The notes below the pieces were generated by a model that did no database searches, was not told the origin of the DNA, and saw nothing but the letters and a program-made list of their open reading frames with translations. A program made the position numbers and the translations under genes. This document shows, one piece after another, positions 27,784-31,293 of a stretch of 31,293 bases of DNA (the stretch's first letter is position 1; each line of letters opens with the position of its first letter). The DNA is from Paramacrobiotus metropolitanus (Eukaryota; Tardigrada; Eutardigrada; Parachela; Macrobiotidae): contig NW_026570603.1 of NCBI RefSeq assembly GCF_019649055.1, positions 1 to 31,293 on the forward strand, read 5' to 3'.

Positions 27784-28155
27784 TCATCGTATATTCATAT
27801 CTAAAATAAAGGCTTTGTAGCTAAAAAAGTCTAAACCTAAAACAACGTGGTCTCTATCGAAAGTGGAACTCACAAGCACGTGCTCAAAAGCCATCCCAAA
27901 TTCGTGAATCGTGACCACTACGACAACGGCTCAATCAACTGTCTTCCCTTGATAAGCTGTATGTACAACCCTGCCTTTAATGTGATCCGGACAGCGGTGA
28001 ATATTTAATTTTAAATCTTTCGCCATCTTCAATGACATAACAGAAATACTAGAGCCCGTATCCAGCATAGTCTTCACTTTCTGGTAATTTATGTCAATTA
28101 CAGAATACCAAGCCTGGGCATCAAGCGTCGGTAACAAACAAACGTGATCTGCCAA
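27784..28155 (-). pseudogene. Retroelement aspartic protease with in-frame TGA
   Basis: The frame contains TMLDTGSSISVMS, the DTGS active-site loop of retroviral-type proteases. An in-frame TGA lies at 27933-27931. The same frame continues with a Val-rich strand and HVVLGLDFFSYKAF, which carries the second conserved hydrophobic-Gly motif. It ends at TGA 27786-27784. So the whole domain is present in one frame, interrupted by one stop. The first stop may be a nonsense mutation, a sequencing error, or a readthrough codon. The enzyme would be a homodimer that cuts the Gag-Pol polyprotein. Confidence 0.7.
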
Positions 28156-28242
28156 CGGATATTGCGAAAAGTCCTGACTTCCATTTTATTGCACTGTGGC
28201 GGCGGCGTGGACAAACCGGCCGGTAAGTCCAACTCCATCATA

Positions 28243-28989
28243 TTAATTCTGCTGCTGCGGGTTATTGTAACGTGCCACAATTCTGCAGATGGCTCATACT
28301 GACGGGGAAGTACAAACTGATTCGTACAACCTGCAGCGGATGAAGACCATGACAGCGGAAACAAATCTCGACTCCGCGATTTGTTCGCCATTTATCCTTC
28401 AGGATATTTCGTTCATCAAACGGAGGCTGACTACCGGCCTGCTGATTTTGCCGGTAATTCTGGTTATTTTGTTGACGATTATTATTGTTGTTATAGCCAC
28501 TCGTCCGCGATAATTATTATTATTATTTCGGTAATTTCCACGATTATTACCGCCATCATAATTGTTGTTATTCGCAGGGCCATTCTGTTGGTACTGCTGA
28601 TCGAAATTCTGCACCGGTTGTTGGAATTGCGGCTGCATAACCGGCATGATTGGATTCATCATTTGAACTGGGACAGGCATAGGAGCCTGCATGGGAATTG
28701 GTTGAGGGAAAGTCTGCGCAAATTGTACCGGGTGCTGTTCAACAAATGGTGGCTGTGAATACACCGGAACTGGAACAAATTGCGGCTGGGGAACATTCAG
28801 GACGGGTTGGATTGGAGCCACCGGCCCTGCGGCTGCGGAATCACTGTTTCCGTGTACGAACGTGAATATCCACCACGATTGTTGCCAATTTCCGCGGCCT
28901 CCCGGTTCGAATAATAATTTCCTCTCTGCGACGAGCCACCACGGCCGCCTCGATTTTCATAATTCGAATTATTATTATTATTATTGCCG
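28243..28989 (-). pseudogene. Gag C-terminal nucleocapsid-like tail, Asn/Gln/RG-rich, frameshifted
   Basis: AAT-type codon runs give Asn stretches mixed with RG (NYENRGGRGGSSQRGNYYSN in one frame; GGNNRGNYRNNNNNYRGR in another). They are separated by a Pro/Gln-rich linker (about 28800-28620). A CCHC-like knuckle lies at 28363-28326: C-x2-C-x3-H, a frame change, then the last Cys, one residue off the usual C-x2-C-x4-H-x4-C. At least three frame breaks occur here. A plausible Gag stop is TAA at 28245-28243. RG and CCHC segments bind genomic RNA in this family. Confidence 0.55.
28495..28570. repeat. AAT-type trinucleotide runs
   Basis: Imperfect AAT/ATT runs at 28505-28565, and again at 28963-28984, underlie the poly-Asn stretches of the Gag tail. 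Such runs are prone to slippage and may explain some of the frame changes in this region. Confidence 0.6.
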
Positions 28990-29567
28990 GCACTTCTGGT
29001 TCTGAAGGAGCATTCTGAGTTGATTCAGGTGTCTTCTTATCTTTATTCATGCGCTTCCATAACTTTTCGCATTCCTGTAACTTCTTCTCAAATTCCGCAT
29101 AATTTTTAGGTGCCGCATTATAAATTTCACGGAACCATGGTCGATGCTCCTGTACGCCATCAAGGAGTGCTTCCACCTGCTCTTCATCCGATGTTTTTAG
29201 TTCCTCAAACCATGGGAGGAAACTATCCAGGTAAGCACGAACTGGTTCATAAAATTCTAATTTGCGATTATTCATTTTTCGGCGAATGTCGGCTTAGACA
29301 GCGAGCCGTTAAAGTGCTCTACAATAGCGGGCTTAAAGAAATCAGACCATGATTTGCCTTTATTGTCCTTCCAAAATTTTTCAAACCATTGAAAGACGGA
29401 CCGGTGAATGCACCGATTACTCTGCGACACGTTGTTTCATCATTCCAGTTATTCGTGGCTCTACATTGTTCAACATTCATGAGCCATCTTTGAATTTTTT
29501 CCGGATGAGCATCGTCAAAGGCAAGGAGCTTCATGCCACCTACCGTTTTATCGCTGTCTTTTTCCAC
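28990..29567 (-). pseudogene. Gag capsid region, frameshifted
   Basis: A retrotransposon-type capsid is spread over three frames. From 29567 the frame has FDDAHPEKIQRWLMNVEQ and WNDETTCRRVIGAFTGPS, the N-terminal capsid pattern (Asp, Trp, then a helix with AF.G.A). The frame breaks near 29390; the next has a WFEKFW-type segment. It breaks again near 29277; the third, 29275 onward, has EFYEPVRAYLDSFLPWFEEL, the C-terminal capsid pattern. The usual major homology region is only loosely visible. Capsid forms the particle in which reverse transcription takes place. Confidence 0.65.
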
Positions 29568-29575
29568 AAATTTCG

Positions 29576-31293
29576 CTAAAGTTCAACAACGCTTTCTTGT
29601 GTAAGTGTCGTTCTATCCGAAATTTGGGTCTGTTTATTCAGCCATTCCTCCAGCTGAGGATTTCTGGACATAGACTCATTGCTGGTCGTACTACTGGGGC
29701 GACGGTGTTCATCCTCCATCAGGGCGTCATCCATCAATTCATTTTCTGTATCGGAACTGTCCCTATTTTCTGTTCCTCGCATCTGGCGACTAGATTCGTC
29801 AGCTGTTCTTTTCAGAATTTGCTGGCGTAAGTCTGTTGAGCCATTTTTCCTCTGTTTGGCAGGTGCCGTTTCCCTTGAATTTGACTTTCTGACGATGAAG
29901 GCATGGTCTGAGCCTCCGAGAATTCGACTCGTGATTCCTGTCTAGGTCTCCGCAAGATGCCAGCTGATTACTGCCAGTAGCTAAGGGCTGATCCACGATG
30001 ACGAGAAATTTTGTGGATTAAAGAGGAAAAGCGGAGGACGTAATACATCCTGTCGCTACAGGGGTTCTCTTTGAAAATGTCTTTCACCGCCGCCAAGAGC
30101 ACATCTGTATTTCGAAATCGGAGTAGCTCCTCGTCAGCTTGTTTAAGATCATCTTCCATCTTGGTAAGTTGCTCTTGCTTTTCATACCATTGTGCCCCTG
30201 TTGCGTATTTTCTTCATACAACCGATTACATTTTCAGACTTTTCATATGCGTCAGCCTGTGCTGTATTTTTTCGCTTGAATCGCGTTCTCACAATTATCA
30301 CATCGTTTATCCTTTTCGAATCTTTTAATTCCTTTTGGGCCTTTTGAACATTCTCTCGCCTCTGTAGTCAACAGACCCTGCAATCTCTCAATTTCCTTTG
30401 GGACGCATCATCCTTTTCCTTGGGAATATGCATCGGGCCGACTGACTTATTGTTCAGCTGCACTCTCGCTTGTGTGAGTTCACGCTGTAGAGAGTCTTCC
30501 GCATCTTTAGCCCGCTTCTTTTCATCATCCAAATCTTTGGTAAGTTTGTGACCAGGTTCTGCATCCGTCAAATTTTATTAGTTAATTTATGCATCTTTCT
30601 CAGAATTACAATCTTTCTTGAGCTGAGAGCTTTTTGGTTCAAATCAGTTATTTGTTTCGTTAAATCCGGTGCTGGTTGCGCACTGAGGCCATCAATCAGC
30701 TGCGTTTGAAAGATCTCTCTGGGCATCTTCCAACTGTTTTTCAAAATTACGATTCGTGTCTTTTAAAGTATCGCGCTCATCTTGCATTGCATTAAATGCA
30801 GCCTCCGCATTTCTGTTGGCTTGTCTTAGACTGTGCAAATTATCATTCGCAATGCGTATTTCGTTAACCAATCTGTCATTTTCTATTTGTTCGTTTTCGA
30901 ATTTGATACGCATTTCATTGAAATCGTTTTGAAATTTCAATTTTTCATTTCGTTCCGCATCAACGCGAGCGTCTAAAGACATTGTATTACCCATTTCATC
31001 TACTTTTGTTTTTGTAGATGCGATGAGCGTGCGGAGACTTTGGATCAATACGGGCATAGTTTGCCGGACTATCAAGCCCACGTCCTGGTCAGTTTCTGCC
31101 GCAGCTAACTGCTCATCAACTTCCCTAGCTTGAGTAAGGAAGTCTTCATCAGGTTGTTCGAAGTCCTTTTCGGACACAAAGCTGTGAAGTTTTAGCTGTG
31201 CCGGGTGGAATGTCATTGTTCCACCACGAATACTTTTGCTTGCTCTTGTTTCAGATCCTTCAGAAATATCCGCTTTATCCGCAGCCGCCAACG
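29576..31293 (-). pseudogene. Gag N-terminal coiled-coil segment, multiply frameshifted
   Basis: The frame from 31291 to 30692 is 199 residues of nearly unbroken charged helix (ENEQIENDRLVNEIRIANDN). The same character continues to about 29970 in changing frames, with breaks near 30700, 30560, 30390 and 30170. An acidic Ser-rich segment (29782-29576) then leads into capsid. Most Ty3-type Gags start with a short matrix-like region, so roughly 400 residues of coiled coil before capsid is unusual. Assignment to Gag rests on strand, contiguity and the capsid downstream. A separate coiled-coil gene fused or adjacent is possible. The segment continues beyond the window. Confidence 0.55.

Larger units (their letters stand above)
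21342..31293 (-). mobile_element. Ty3/gypsy-type LTR retroelement, 5' end outside window
   Basis: The element reads right to left in the order Gag, protease, linker, reverse transcriptase, RNase H, integrase, C-terminal extension. Integrase after RNase H is the Ty3/gypsy (Metaviridae) order. The gag side is cut into many frames, protease holds an in-frame stop, and pol has one frame break inside a long coding span. Two extra copies of the integrase HHCC module flank the enzymatic core. Neither LTR nor a primer-binding site is visible. The 5' end lies past 31293; the 3' end lies at or below 21342. Confidence 0.85.

Overview
The window reads as nuclear DNA of an invertebrate animal. Coding segments are joined by short GT-AG introns (one of 55 bases, others about 200 to 800). 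A metazoan ketone-body enzyme (succinyl-CoA:3-oxoacid CoA-transferase) is recognisable, and a long Ty3/gypsy-type retroelement fills the right third. No phylum can be assigned safely from sequence alone.

Left part (1-10380). A minisatellite with a strict 51-base period (987 to about 1445) has an inverted copy of its unit to its left. A plus-strand gene of unknown function (about 2044-3017, at least two exons) follows. Next, on the minus strand, are broken exons of a CoA-transferase (6171-4067) with frameshifts and a large internal deletion. Upstream of these is a small three-exon minus-strand gene (8382-6758) that splices in a clean frame. The stretch 8383-10380 holds only a doubtful His/Pro-rich fragment.

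Middle part (10381-17400). A minus-strand gene of three well-supported exons and one probable exon (13214-10381) encodes a low-complexity protein that is basic at the start, acidic in the middle and RG-rich later. It is head-to-head with a plus-strand two-exon gene (13827-14613). A second plus-strand gene starts 29 bases after that one ends (14643-15200), with a splice-acceptor-like sequence just before its ATG. From 15589 to about 17395 lies a tandem array of eight diverged minus-strand units. Each keeps a tRNA-type box A, a box B (poor in one unit) and a downstream run of T, as expected for RNA polymerase III genes, while the sequence between the boxes differs and often forms a different hairpin.

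Right part (17400-31293). Three intronless minus-strand ORFs without recognisable function (18106-17924, 19557-18766, 20990-20142) lie downstream of the retroelement. The retroelement runs on the minus strand from beyond the right edge to 21342: Gag (long coiled coil, capsid, Asn/Gln/RG-rich tail), aspartic protease, linker, reverse transcriptase, RNase H and integrase. The pol frames are nearly intact while the gag side is cut into many frames. The element carries three integrase-type HHCC zinc-binding modules: the normal one in the integrase, one between protease and reverse transcriptase, and one at the very end of pol. The two extra copies share the spacing H-x4-H-x33-C-x2-C, which differs from the integrase copy.

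The two strongest leads are the tRNA-like tandem array and the triplicated HHCC module. No flanking LTR could be identified because the upstream end of the element lies outside the window.
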